Origin: Macquaria australasica
Taxonomy: Eukaryota > Chordata > Actinopteri > Centrarchiformes > Percichthyidae
Length of the DNA: 64,000 bases
Reading direction: 5' to 3'
Assembly (NCBI GenBank): GCA_005408345.1
Contig: SEMN01000059.1
Span: forward strand, 558,001 to 622,000
Shown: piece by piece, positions 1 to 11,116 of the stretch
How the letters are laid out: every line of letters begins with the position of its first letter
How positions within the stretch are numbered: position 1 is the stretch's first letter
Position numbers and translations under genes: made by a program
The notes under the pieces: generated by a model
What the model was told of the DNA's origin: nothing
Seen by the model: only the letters and a program-made list of their open reading frames with translations
Databases searched by the model: none

Positions 1-950
1 TATACTTTTTACATTGAATAGAAAGACATGCAATTACATACATGCATTATGAATTGAATTTTTTCTGTCTCAGTCTCTGTATGGAGCCGTAGTTCTGACC
101 TCATCTTTCTCTGCTACATCGCCACATCAAGACACAGTCGCAGCCTTTTATGAAGTCTTGAATGTAATGCTTTTTTATGCTGTTTGCCACAGTGAGACTC
201 GAGGTCTGACCGGAGTGTAGCATTACTCCTTGCTGCTCTGCTGGCTCTGTTTGTTTAGTAGCGACTCGTTTAATCTGAAACAGTGTGTACAGGTGAGCTG
301 TGGCAAGGCATCATAACCGCTTGCAAAATTAGCTTTGACAGTGTGTCATCATCTACTCACTGGTCTTTAATGTTGTATTTTATAGATCAGCGGGATTGTA
401 GTTCTTTTGTTTTTCCACCAGTCTAGGCCTTCATGTAAACTGTGAAGTATTGATACTGTTCATTTTGTCTGCTGAGAAAGAGGAGAACTTGAATTTTGCC
501 AAGTTGGGGTTTCTCTTTTACTGTAAGATTCACTGTGTTGCAGATATAGTAATCAGATTGATGTCAAGGCTTCGACCCTTCAGCGTTACTGTTTTACGGC
601 AGTGTTTGTCACGCACATACAGTTTGTCTTGAAGGTGCGAGCTGTCAAGTAGTTCTAGTTCTGTTCAGGGAGTCAACATTGTGTCAAGGATTACAAACGG
701 AAGCACACTGACATTATTTATTTATGCTGACAAAAGTAACACGTTTGGAATAATTGGAATCAAAGGCTTGTGTACATATCTCTTCAGTTGTTGTGTAGAT
801 TCATATTATTTTAGTGTTACAATACCAATATTGTAATGCAGGATTGCCGTTGAGCACCAAGGTTTTGTGTAAAATGTATTTCAGCATAAGAGGTGAATCC
901 ATGAACTGTAAAATATCAGTGTCTCAAATAAAGTGTTGGTTTATTATTAC
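1..950 (+). other. Probable 3' UTR end of a gene to the left (kcnk1 by synteny)
   Basis: No convincing coding exon was found in this stretch. A canonical AATAAA at 927-932 is followed directly by a GT-rich stretch, as expected of a + strand cleavage and polyadenylation site, so the sequence to its left is best read as the tail of a 3' UTR. In human the + strand gene before SLC35F3 is KCNK1, so a fish kcnk1 3' UTR is the natural guess. That assignment is inference from gene order only; I looked for the end of the KCNK1 protein and did not see it. Confidence 0.4.
927..932 (+). promoter_or_regulatory. Poly(A) signal AATAAA
   Basis: Canonical hexamer followed within a few bases by GTGTTGGTTTATT, which resembles a GU-rich downstream element. 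It would end the transcript entering from the left edge. Confidence 0.5.
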
Positions 951-3900
951 TTAATCTGACTCTTATTATGATTATTTTATCACTCTATCATCCAGAGCTA
1001 CTACTCTACATATGCTCAGTGCCAAAACTATCAAAACTAGCTGATCTGCTGGTTTTAGCTGTCTCCCTGCAGCAACACGTGTGATTATATAACATGTATT
1101 TACCATTAAAGTGTACTTCAAACACATAAGGGTGAGGGTTGCGGACAATTGCCAGGCTTGTGTACACACAAAACCACCTGGGTGATTTGGAAAGAAGAGC
1201 AGAACAAATGGAAATGAATGTGATTAGCTGTAGTGTCTTGGGTAGCATTTTTAAAAGAAAGACTAAAATTGTTGGTACTTGAATACACTATTTTAGTCAT
1301 TCTTCTCATCTTTGAATATGAAATGAAGGCGTGGACTCAGATCTTTAGCACATCTTTGTCTCCACCACAGAAGAGCAGTAATTGAAGTTGGAGGGGAACA
1401 AGAGGCTCGCAGACACCCAAGCCAGTGATTAACAGGAAATGCTTTCTTATTTGCGCGTAAAAAGTAATGATTTGCACATCAGACTCATTAAATGTGGCAC
1501 TTCATAAAAGGGAGGACATTGTTAGCTGTTGAAAGACTCTGATTTATAATGAGAATCTGTGAAGACCAACAAAGCTCTCAAATGTGCAGTATATATTAGT
1601 GGTTTTGGTATTACGGTACAAAAAAAAAAAAAAATAAATAAAGAAACACAATGAAATCCGATCTGATTCCTTTCAACCTCAGCATTCATCCCAGTACTAC
1701 AGAATATATTGTATTTCATGGCATAGGTCTCTCTGAGTTTAATTGGGTTTAGGGTGCTGAAACAAATGCAACCCATTTGTTTTATTCAGTAGCTGTATTT
1801 CTTATTGAACAGAAGCGTAATTACCACCTCTCACTGCAGAGCCACTGAGCCGACATCCATGTTATCAAGTTTAACTACCTGAATACAGATGAGGGGAAGA
1901 CAGCTCCTGGCAAAGTATTTATTGGATGCATGTTGTGAGAACACAATTACCTGTGGGCGCACAGTAATTGAAAATAACTGTTGAGGATGTCAGCCAGTTT
2001 GACACAATGCAAATCCGTCATATTCGGAATGAGCACTGAACAGCAAGTGTGTCGGTTCATTTACATAATGTGATTGTAACAAGTCACCGTAATTGGATCA
2101 GAATCCCTGTTTTAACGGACGTAATCTGCTTGAATTTATATTATGTACTGTGTGTTTCTGGAAGTTACAGAACAGGCTCAAAACACAACAAACTGACAGT
2201 CACATGCATCTGACCCCCCCCCCCATTCCATTTGTGCACTGCAAATAGTCCTTTTAAATCAGGTGAGCCATGTTTACAGTATATTTAAGCAGTAACATCT
2301 GAAGCACAGACATGCTACAATGGTCAGTGGTCATAAAACTACACCTTTCTATATAAAAAATATTCAAAATATTCACTTATCACAGCCTTGCTTCTGTACA
2401 ACCAAACTAAGCTGCATAAAAAACATTGTATAATTAAATTATCCTATTAAAGCTAAATAGACAACCATCACATTTACAGTTAATGCATACAATACAGCAA
2501 ATAACTTTTCATTGAAATGCATTTTATTCATCAAAATAACATAATGCATTATTGTTTGGAAAGACTCAAGAGGTAATCAGAAAAACAACAAAAGTAATGC
2601 TACAGCAAAATAACAGCACATTTACTGCATTAAGAGGGCTAGCCCACACACTTAAACACACTTATCACACAATCACGCTCATGATGGACTCGTAGCAGTG
2701 GTTCCCAGCCTCTGTGCAAATTGTATTATTTCTTTTAAATTTGTGCAGGTTTAAAATATAAACTATCAACATAACCAAACACAAACATCAGCTTTAAAAA
2801 AATCCTGCTAAATCTTTTATTGCCTGCAGGTGGCAGTGTAAAATATAGTGTTGCAGAAATTTGATGACATTGAGTGACGTGTATGTTTAATGTGTAATCT
2901 GCTGCTGCGCTTACTTTCCTTTGCAGCAGGTGGCGCAGGTCGGCATGAATGAGTTTGCGAATTTTGGGGTTTGTGAGTAATGCACATGTAAAAAAACAAA
3001 ACAATGTTAAATATAAAGAGGGGAGAGCATCCCCTTTGCTAGAAATTAAACATTCTGCATGAACGAGAAAGGTGTGTGCTTACAGCAAAATGAGATTGCA
3101 TTTGTTGACTCCAGGGACACCAACAGCCAGCTAAAGCACACTTACCCTTTAGGACATCACATCTTCTCACGCTCCACCCTTTCTCTCCTTTTATTTGCTT
3201 TTAATTTGTACCCACACACAAACACGTACATACAGTACAACCGTCAGTAGATGAAACCAGGCTGTCAGTCAGGAGTGTATCACAGCAGAACAGGACTATC
3301 CCCTGAAGACGCATCTCCACAAACCGGGCTGAAATGCACCCGCCGCTTCTTATCATTAATATTGCCATTTGATCTTTTTGCCTCATTAATATGCATGCAG
3401 GAAACTACCTGAGCTGGAGCTGTGAGGATAAAAAGAGATTCAGCTTTATTTTTAAATCCTGCAACCGGAATAATTTTGATCTCTGTGCTGAAAGTGAGAA
3501 ATGTATCATTACGCTGCACCTAAAGTTATTCCTTAAGGGATCCAGATGTGGCTTTAGAGGTGTACAAATAATGCAAGACACTCACTCCAGCAAAGCCCAA
3601 GAGTAACACACACTGCAGAATCGCCCAGGAGTGTATTGTGTAATGCTTGACATTTCATCAGTCAGGTTTTACAACATTTCCATTGTTGCAACTTTGGCTC
3701 CTCATACGCTAGTGGTCCAGGGACTCAGGGGTCATCCAGGACAGGGGGTGGGTTGGGCTGAACTGAGGCGACAACTGCCCTATAGCACCGCTTTCTGGTG
3801 GTGGAGCAAGTCTATTTATATCCTGACAGACACACACACTGGGACTATGGGAATGCAGGAGGCCTCAAGCACAAACATTCCCCACTGCCAACTCTGTAAC

Positions 3901-6401
3901 TGCTCTCATTTGCTACTGCAAACACGATGCTTTCATTTTGCTGGAGTAAAGGGAGTGTTGATTATATTTTCTAAATGATTGTGTGAGTGAATCATAGATT
4001 TACTTTCAGTAATGTACCCAAGAAATAAGTCAAATGAAATATGGAATTGTGCATTTGCGCTTATGGTCGTGCATGGCAGTCCTATATATGTACAGACACG
4101 CACACGGCAAACACTTAGCAGGACACACACACTGCCCCAGTTAACTCTGTGTTGAATGTATAAGAGGTGAGACAAACTGACAGGACCAGAAGAAGAGAGG
4201 AGAGAAGAGAAGAGAAGGAGGGGGCGAATGGATGCTGCAGCCACAGGCATTCTCTCTCTTGCGACTATTCTGCAGTGAAACCTCCCTCTCTGCAGCGTGT
4301 GATGTTTTGAGAACATCAGGACTCACAGTTAGCTCCCCTCATGTTTCATACAAAGAAAGCTGATGCACATTCATCAGGTGCTGGATGACAAACATGAATA
4401 CAAGAAAAGAGTCCAGACTTCTGATGAAGGCCATCACAGATTGAAACATATGAAGCATCTCTTGGGAATGCAGCAGCACGTTTTTGTGTCTTTTCCACTT
4501 TGATATCCAGCTGAGCAAGCTTGTGAAAATGCTGAGAAAATGTTGTGGCTACTAATTGGACGACAAGCCTTGCACAGTTTGCATCAAATCATAAGCGCAT
4601 GAAGGGACAATACTGACTGATTTAATAGCCATGCCAGTTATCTAATGCTATCAGTGTGCCTTTACAATAACCTCAAAAAGGCCTGATTTGCAAGATCTCA
4701 TCCTCTCCGAGTCTTCACACCCCGAAGATAATGGTGATAAATATTCCAAAGCAGTAATCACTTTGTTTGAAGTGGTGAATGTCAGACAACCTTCAGGACT
4801 TGGAGAGTTTCCCGCACCAACACGGGGTGACCAATTATCCCTTTTGGCAAATTGGGCAACAAAAATGCAAAGCAGACATTTATAACAGGAGAGGTGGACG
4901 TTGTCTAAGACACAGAAAGCAGGAGGATTTACATGTAAAGAACAATGGACAGATTTTCAATCTAATATAGGAATAATGCCTTAATGTGGCATGTAAATGT
5001 GTCAATGGGAAAGAAGTAAAGAGCTGTACAATAGTTTCCATTTCAATGACATCCAGTGCATTTGTTCAGTGCATAAAAAACACGTTCTGTTTACAACAAC
5101 AATATGGCTGTGAAAGCCTAATGGTCAAAGGTGGTGTGTTTCAATTGGAGAGGACCCCAGTTCAGTCACTGATTACATTTATGTGGCAGCTACAGTATAA
5201 GCAGAGCAGAGTTTATCATCCATGTGCTAATGAAAAACATTTTCCATAACACATTCTGTGTGAACTACTGTGAAGCTGTCAGCTGAAAAGTACCTCTGAC
5301 GTGCCATTTTCCTTGTATTTCAGAGGTGTCTTTTAATATTAATAGCAGCACAGCAGAGAGGGGTCTGTGCATGGATATTTCCAGAACCTCAATAATATAT
5401 TTTTGTCTTGTTTTCATTTGTCAGCAAAACTTAAAAAGGGAAGATCTAAGACAGGAAATCAGGGCAGTTAAGGCTGGCCAGAAAAGGAGACAGAAGATGC
5501 CAATCTTTTCTTCCCACTGGAGGTGTTCGCCTCGGCAGCTAACTGGTTCATGATGTTAATACATAATAGCATCAGCAGGTCCTCTCATACACAGAGATTC
5601 GGGCTACTCTCCAGCTGTGTGTCAACCTTATAAATAATGGCAGCTAAATAACAAATATACCCTAAAGAAATCACACAGGCCCTTGGGACTACAGGGTGCA
5701 GATTCCATAAAGGTTATGTTTCCTCCTGGCTGAAATAACATTTCAACAGATAACGTAGAGGAATAGATGTCTCTTTCTGAATTATAACAATAAATTGCTC
5801 CTCACGCTGGCATATGCAAATGTAATAGTCACTAATCAAACGATGAGTAACGAGAAATAAAATGTTTACAAAACCTCTAAATACTTAAATACACAGTGAT
5901 GAATGTGACCTTTTTTACTGGCTCAGAGTTTCACTTCTCTTCCTGCACTGGCCAATCAGCAGTGGTCTGTTACACTGTTTCCAAGCTGAGAGGCCGCATT
6001 AAATATTGATGGTGAGAAGAGAGAGGATGTGAATCATATGTTTTTTTAATTGTATGAAACTGGACACAGGGGGATAAGAGAAATAATGGAAATGACTGAG
6101 AAAGTACATCAAGGTTTATAACATGCTGGCTTTTGTTCCTGACTGAGCACTGAAGTGTACAAGTTTTTGAGGGCGCAGAAAAGAGCTAAAGGGGAGGTTA
6201 TGATGAAGGATGATGAAATCTCTTGATCCTGGTCTTTCACTGTTTTCACCATGACTACAGATACCACAAGTAACCTGGAGCCCTTGCACTTTGAAATCCC
6301 TCTACGTTCAGGGGAAAACTGTAGAAATGCTGGCTTGACTTTTTTTCCCCCCCACAGTATTTGAACTCAAGCTCCTTTGAGAAATGTGCCTTGTGAAAAT
6401 A

Positions 6402-6643
6402 GGCCTTTTTCACAGAAGACATTTTGTCTTGTCTGTAGGAAAAGCACAGGTGTAAATAATAAAATTAACGATGGCTGAATTCCATTTAGCTGCTTCAGTT
6501 TCAGGGTCTTGGTGTTGTTCAGACTGGCTCACTGTCATGACTTACTGGGACACTTGAATACAACAGAGCCATCGTTAATGTTATTAGTAACGTCTGTACT
6601 TTTCTTATTATGACAAGTCAAACTGTCTGCTGTGAAAAAGGCC
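6402..6643. mobile_element. MITE, family B, copy 1 (TA-flanked)
   Basis: The left end reads GGCCTTTTTCACAGAAGACA and the right end is its near-exact inverse, closing with TGTGAAAAAGGCC. Both ends are bordered by TA, consistent with a TA target-site duplication. The inverted arms extend inward for roughly 80 bp: 'GCACAGGTGTAAATAATA' and 'TTAACGATGGCT' on the left are mirrored by 'AGCCATCGTTAATG' on the right. There is no coding capacity, so this is a non-autonomous element. Confidence 0.7.
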
Positions 6644-7048
6644 TATTATCTAGTCACATCAAGAACCTCTGTGCAGTTTATTTGTATGCCCTTTATCAGG
6701 ACCACAGACTGATAATGTTACCATCAAGGTATGTTAATTGTTCTAAAAAAAATGACCTATTATAAAATGATACAATTCCTCCTTATAATAGAACAAATAA
6801 TGGTATTTTATTTTCTTATCTTATAACTGATAAAATAAAATAAATATGCTTTTTGTAATATAAACATTGTCATTACCCATGGGTATTAAATATCCAAAAG
6901 CTTTTTTTCATACATATAGTGATATTGCTGTAAAATTGCTATACAGAAGCTTAGATCAGAGCAAACGTTTAAGTGGGGCATAAGGTAATGCTTTTAATAG
7001 ACAAAAATAATTACATTTTCTGTGAAAACACTAGTATTTGGAGAAATA

Positions 7049-7234
7049 CCACCTTTGTTTTGGCAGACATTTTGACTTGTCATCACAGGGTAACGATGGG
7101 TTTATACCATTTAAGAGTCCCAGTTACCTATGCCAGTGACTCAGCATGCACAATACCAGAGCCCTAACATATTACTGTTATTAGTTACACCTGTGTTTGA
7201 CAGGTCAACACCTTTGCTGCGAGAAAAGTCTATA
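7049..7234. mobile_element. MITE, family B, copy 2 (partial, diverged)
   Basis: Contains the family-B motifs GGCAGACATTTTGACTTGTC near the left and TATTAGTTACACCTGTGTTT plus GACAGGTCAACACC near the right, in the same arrangement as the copies on either side. The outer end on the left is degraded. It abuts copy 3. Confidence 0.55.
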
Positions 7235-7446
7235 GACCTTTTTCACAACAGCAATTTTTGACAGTAAAAGCACAGGTGTGACAAATAACATTAATAATGG
7301 CTGCATTCTATTTAGGTGAGTCAGTTCCAGGACATGAGTACGGTGCATGCCGACTCACTGGAATGGCAATGGAGTGATTGTTAACCTTATTAGTTACACC
7401 TGTGTTTTTCAAAATGTCAAAATGTCTGCCAAGAGAAAGGTCCATT
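7234..7446. mobile_element. MITE, family B, copy 3
   Basis: The left arm has AGACCTTTTTCACA followed by AAAGCACAGGTGTGACAAAT and TTAATAATGGCTGCATTCTA. The right arm has TTATTAGTTACACCTGTGTT and CAAAATGTCTGCC before AGAGAAAGGTCCATTAG. This is the same order as copy 1, so it is the same non-autonomous family. Confidence 0.65.
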
Positions 7447-8030
7447 AGACCTAGTTTTATGGAAATTAATTGACCATTAGAGAACTTTAATAACTGGCCA
7501 ATGAGTTATTATTTTCGTCCGTTTATTGTGTTTTGTGTGTGAAGCAAAATTTGGATCATTCTCACTGTGTTCATTTTATGTTTCTTGGCCTTGAGCTTTG
7601 GCTCCCACTTCATCTCTGATCCATATTTAGAAAGGAGTGCAGTGCCCTGTAGATTGGGGGCACCAATTAAATCGCTATTGGAGGACTGCTGAAGTGGAAG
7701 ATGGTGTAGTGGATGGCAGCGAATGACTTGAGTATGTCAGCACTCCTTTTATATCAACTGTTTTGATGTTTATGGTCTGTGTCTCGCGGAAAAGGTGTCC
7801 ACATTATTTAGTTTTGGCAAAGCAGAAGGTCGAAGAGTGAGAATTGATTTGGCTTTGGCTGAGCTGTGAAGTTGAGAGGTGCATTATGCAAGATGAACCT
7901 GATCCTCTCCTCCCTAAGACTGTCGATGGGAGGTGTTGACCCCCTTACTGATGACTAGACTCCACTTTTTTGCTCGAGTAAGCAACCCCCCCCCCCCCAG
8001 TGCAGTCGATGTGTGAGTTGTGGCTGGTCA

Positions 8031-8152
8031 ATGATCGATGCAAAACCTTCTGTCTTCAAAAAACAGTCAGGGATCACACAGAATGCAGACGCAATGCAGC
8101 GAGTGGACCACGGACCTGGGACCTATGGGCGACACAACCCCATTCATGCAAG
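8031..8152 (+). CDS. slc35f3: slc35f3 long-form upstream exon (predicted)
   Basis: Proposed first coding exon of the long isoform. Reading from ATG 8031 gives about 40 residues beginning MIDAKPSVFKKQSG and ending GRHNPIHA. It is followed by a strong donor (AG|GTAAAG, GT at 8153-8154) that leaves two bases of a codon. The next predicted exon (acceptor AG at 10900-10901) begins with exactly the one base needed, giving S-G-M-R-K-S-P-D across the junction. The frame is also open upstream to a pyrimidine-rich CAG at 7998-8000, so the exon might start at 8001 and be internal. The ATG context is weak. No transcript evidence is available; the call rests on splice-site strength, phase match and an undisturbed reading frame. 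Confidence 0.5.
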
Positions 8153-10901
8153 GTAAAGCTTCACTCTTACTCATTGTTGGAGCTGCATGTACTGCTTAGG
8201 TTGATGTAGGGACAGAAGACAACATTTCATCTAAACTTTTGCCAAACATAATACAAAATGAGCATGAAATGTAGGTGATTTTTAGCTTCATAGAACAAAA
8301 TTCACAATCATTTGATTGATAAACAGTCAGGATTCACATTTTTTAACTACACGAGAGAGCGTGAAAAACCTACTTGTACTGCTGTTGTCCATTTCACACT
8401 TCTGAACACAACAGACAAAGACAGTTACTTGATTTTAATTTCCAAGTAGATAATCACCACCAGTGAACATAATTAGCCCGTTACTGGAAGCATAGCTCTG
8501 ATTGGATGTAATCAAGTCCCTGTGATTGTCTTTGATTCTGTGGTATTGAACAGAAGCAACATTTCTACTGTTTAATTTCTACCTCTGTTCACCCAGACAT
8601 TTGAAATACAGGCCTTGACATCACATTGAAATGCTGGTGGACTCCTTAGGTAAAGTAAACTATGAATAATAGACCAAAGGGGACCCCAGTGGCCCTGAGT
8701 TGTTGAAAGATCTATAGTGATAGTTGGAAAAAGTTGTCTGGTTACAGAGCTGGTATGTTTCACACCTTAAACAGCCTAGACTTGTGCAGTCAGTATTTTT
8801 GTGATATTCTGCTAGATAAAGAAGGAAGATTCATTCTTTCACATCCACACAGCACAGCTACCTTCAACGAAAAAGCAACAACAATAGAATTGCCAAGAAA
8901 ACTGTCTTTTTTTTCTGTCTTTCCCTTGTGTATTATGACTGATGCATTGACATAAAAGGTATAGGGAGAAATGAAATTAATTTCATAAGACATAAGCAGG
9001 GGTTTTATTGTGCCTCTGCCTCACATTCCCATCCCCTTTTTTGTCTGATAGTCTTCCGAATACCACCCAGAACACCCGATACTGCTCTGAGTCACAAATA
9101 ATTGGCACTATCAGATTAAAAATAAATCACTTCACACTTCAAAGTAAGGTTATGTGTGCGTGTAGTTTTTTTTTTTCATCTTGAGCCTTAATGTGACAGT
9201 TTGAGGGAAAAGTATCAGAAAGTGCTCATTTGCACAGTATGACTGCTGCAGATTGGCATGTGCTTCACAGGTTACTGATTTATTGACTGTTCGAGCCACA
9301 AAGCAACAGAAAAATACATTTTCAGATGCTTTAGATCAGCTACAAGGGAAAGAGCTGAGCCAGTATAGGTGCAGATACGTGCAGATTGAGATTCAGGGGC
9401 CACCAGGGGTCCTTGTGTGGCCCGAGAAGGACAGCAAATTCAGTTTTATCTCATATTTCACCAAAGAAGAGCGTGTATAGAATAACTTTCGGAAGTCTCA
9501 TGCATATATATTTGTATGACCTTGCATACAAAAAGGTCGGGGCCCTCTGCTTGACGTGGTGGTTCAGATACCCAAGGTTAAAATGATTGCAGCTGGTACA
9601 ATTTTTTCTCTGTATTTCAGATTTACAGACAAAGATAATTCCAGTGATCCCGGTAGATGGCGCTGTTGCAGTGCCTCCAGGACCCGGCAGCATCCAGAGC
9701 AGAGCGCACCCTTCTAATGTGGAAACAGTGCGCGCTGTAGTGGCCAGGCATATGTTTGTGGGGGTGAGAGGGAGCAGGACGATGGTAGACTTGTCTCCGT
9801 CAGCCTTGATGAGGATTTAGATTTCCAGTAGCTGCCCTGCTTAGTGGCCTCGAGGATGTACGGTGATGGAGAGGGCACGGTGTGGGACCGGGTCGGGCGG
9901 CCCCACCGGGACTGTATGTGCTACCTTGGACCTCCTACTACTTTGATGCCGATGTAAGACGTTTAAACTTTTAACAAATGCACCGCAGCCGAACGACAGG
10001 AGGCAGGCCACACCTGTTGATTTCACAGATGCATTGATAAAGTAAACTGACTTTATTTGGCAGAAGTGTTCAAAATATCCAGTAAAGCTGTAGAGCCTAA
10101 ATCTCTGTGAATTTGATTGATGTTTTAAATTTAACTCAGGGCTCATGGCTAAGAATGATTGTTGGGAGTCACATTAGAAGACAAGATTGCACGGGCTATT
10201 ATCAGGATATGGCAGCACAGGGGCACATTTTACACACCGATTTTCTCTTAGTGGGTCAGTAAATCATGTTTTGCTTTCACATGTTGTCGGTTTCATAACA
10301 GCTGAGAGGCTGTCAGGTCACCACTGTGCCACTTTGTCAGGTACATCAGCTTTATTGGAGCAATATTCAACCATATCTTTTTCGTTTTATCTCACCTGCT
10401 GGACACAAAGTAATAAGTATGTATCCCCTCTGCATCATAACATGATATTTGATAGGCTAGTGTGTAGTAGGCTGGGCGCAGTGTTGAGCTCCAGTGCCTA
10501 TGAAGCCCGGAGTTGTCACAAGTGTTCCTTCTCCGTCTCTACAAATCACCCGTGATCGATTCGTTAGTTTCAAATTCCTATACGCCGGGCTATAATAGGA
10601 GTTGCACAGTGCATACTAGTATACAACAGTTGCAGGATCAGTCACTTTCGCTTAGTTTCTTTCACACTGTTGTTGCGCGGACGCAGGGCCAGTGAAGGAT
10701 GATGATTTCTGTACTGTACAAGAGAGGCGCTGCAGGGGCCCTTAACGCCGCTCTCTGCGGATCATACAGAACTGACTTTCCTGGTTTAGCCAAGGAGAAC
10801 TCTTGTCTTATCCAGTCATCAGCAAGGTTTTACAGGCTCCCTTTTCTCTTTGCCAGCACTTTGTCTTGTAACGCCGCCAACCCCTTGTTCTCTCTTCCCA
10901 G
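8153..10901 (+). other. slc35f3: Intron or upstream region of slc35f3 long form
   Basis: About 2.7 kb between the two predicted long-form exons. No further coding sequence is recognised. 9640-9800 is locally more GC-rich but has no convincing exon. The end is a good acceptor: pyrimidine-rich CTTGTTCTCTCTTCCCAG ending at 10901. Confidence 0.4.
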
Positions 10902-11116
10902 CGGGATGCGCAAGTCGCCCGACTTGAGCCCCAGAAGGCTTTCGGACATCAGCCCTCAACTCAGGCAGCTCAAGTACCTGGTGGTGGACGAGGCCATCAA
11001 AGAGGACCTCAAGTCCTCCCGCTCAGTTGAGGACATCAACAGCGCATCCATAGAGGAGCGAATATTGCGAATCACCGGCTATTATGGATATCAGCCTTGG
11101 AGTGCAAGCTACAATA
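10902..11116 (+). CDS. slc35f3: slc35f3 long-form cytoplasmic N-terminal exon
   Basis: Encodes about 71 residues of a hydrophilic, presumably cytosolic N-terminal region of the long SLC35F3 isoform, with the stretches MRKSPDLSPRRLSDISPQ, LKYLVVDEAIKEDLK and ERILRITGYYGYQPW. It ends at a consensus donor (AATA|GTGAGT, GT at 11117-11118) in phase 1, which joins in frame to the shared exon at 46776. I place the 5' boundary at the acceptor 10900-10901. The frame is also open back to ATG 10699, with an in-frame TGA just before it at 10693-10695, so a transcript starting at 10699 or at the internal ATG 10906 cannot be excluded. Composition is clearly more GC-rich than the flanks. It resembles N-terminal sequence of the SLC35F3/SLC35F4 subfamily from memory; the exact vertebrate isoform match was not checked. 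Confidence 0.75.

Larger units (their letters stand above)
951..8030. other. Intergenic region, AT-rich, with MITE cluster
   Basis: No coding exon is supported here; the short open frames are unrelated to one another and show no recognisable domain. Contents seen: a homopolymer C run near 2214-2224; an A-run ending in AATAAATAAAG at 1621-1642; an AT-rich, TAATT-motif-dense stretch at about 1810-2120 that could be a conserved regulatory element; three related small inverted-repeat elements at 6402-7446 (listed separately); and a C-run at 7987-7998 that forms the pyrimidine tract of the possible acceptor at 7999-8000. Confidence 0.5.

Noticed and set aside
3931..4326. 127-residue open frame on the - strand
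   Set aside because: No domain, low-complexity Ser/Leu composition, overlaps another unrelated frame and has no splice context.
9587..9820. 77-residue frame with a locally GC-rich stretch
   Set aside because: No recognisable motif and no splice-phase partner with the slc35f3 exons.
10699..10901. Coding start of slc35f3 long form at ATG 10699
   Set aside because: An in-frame TGA lies directly upstream, which is compatible with a start, but a strong acceptor at 10901 and a phase-matched upstream exon make intron the better reading. Kept as an alternative in the exon entry.
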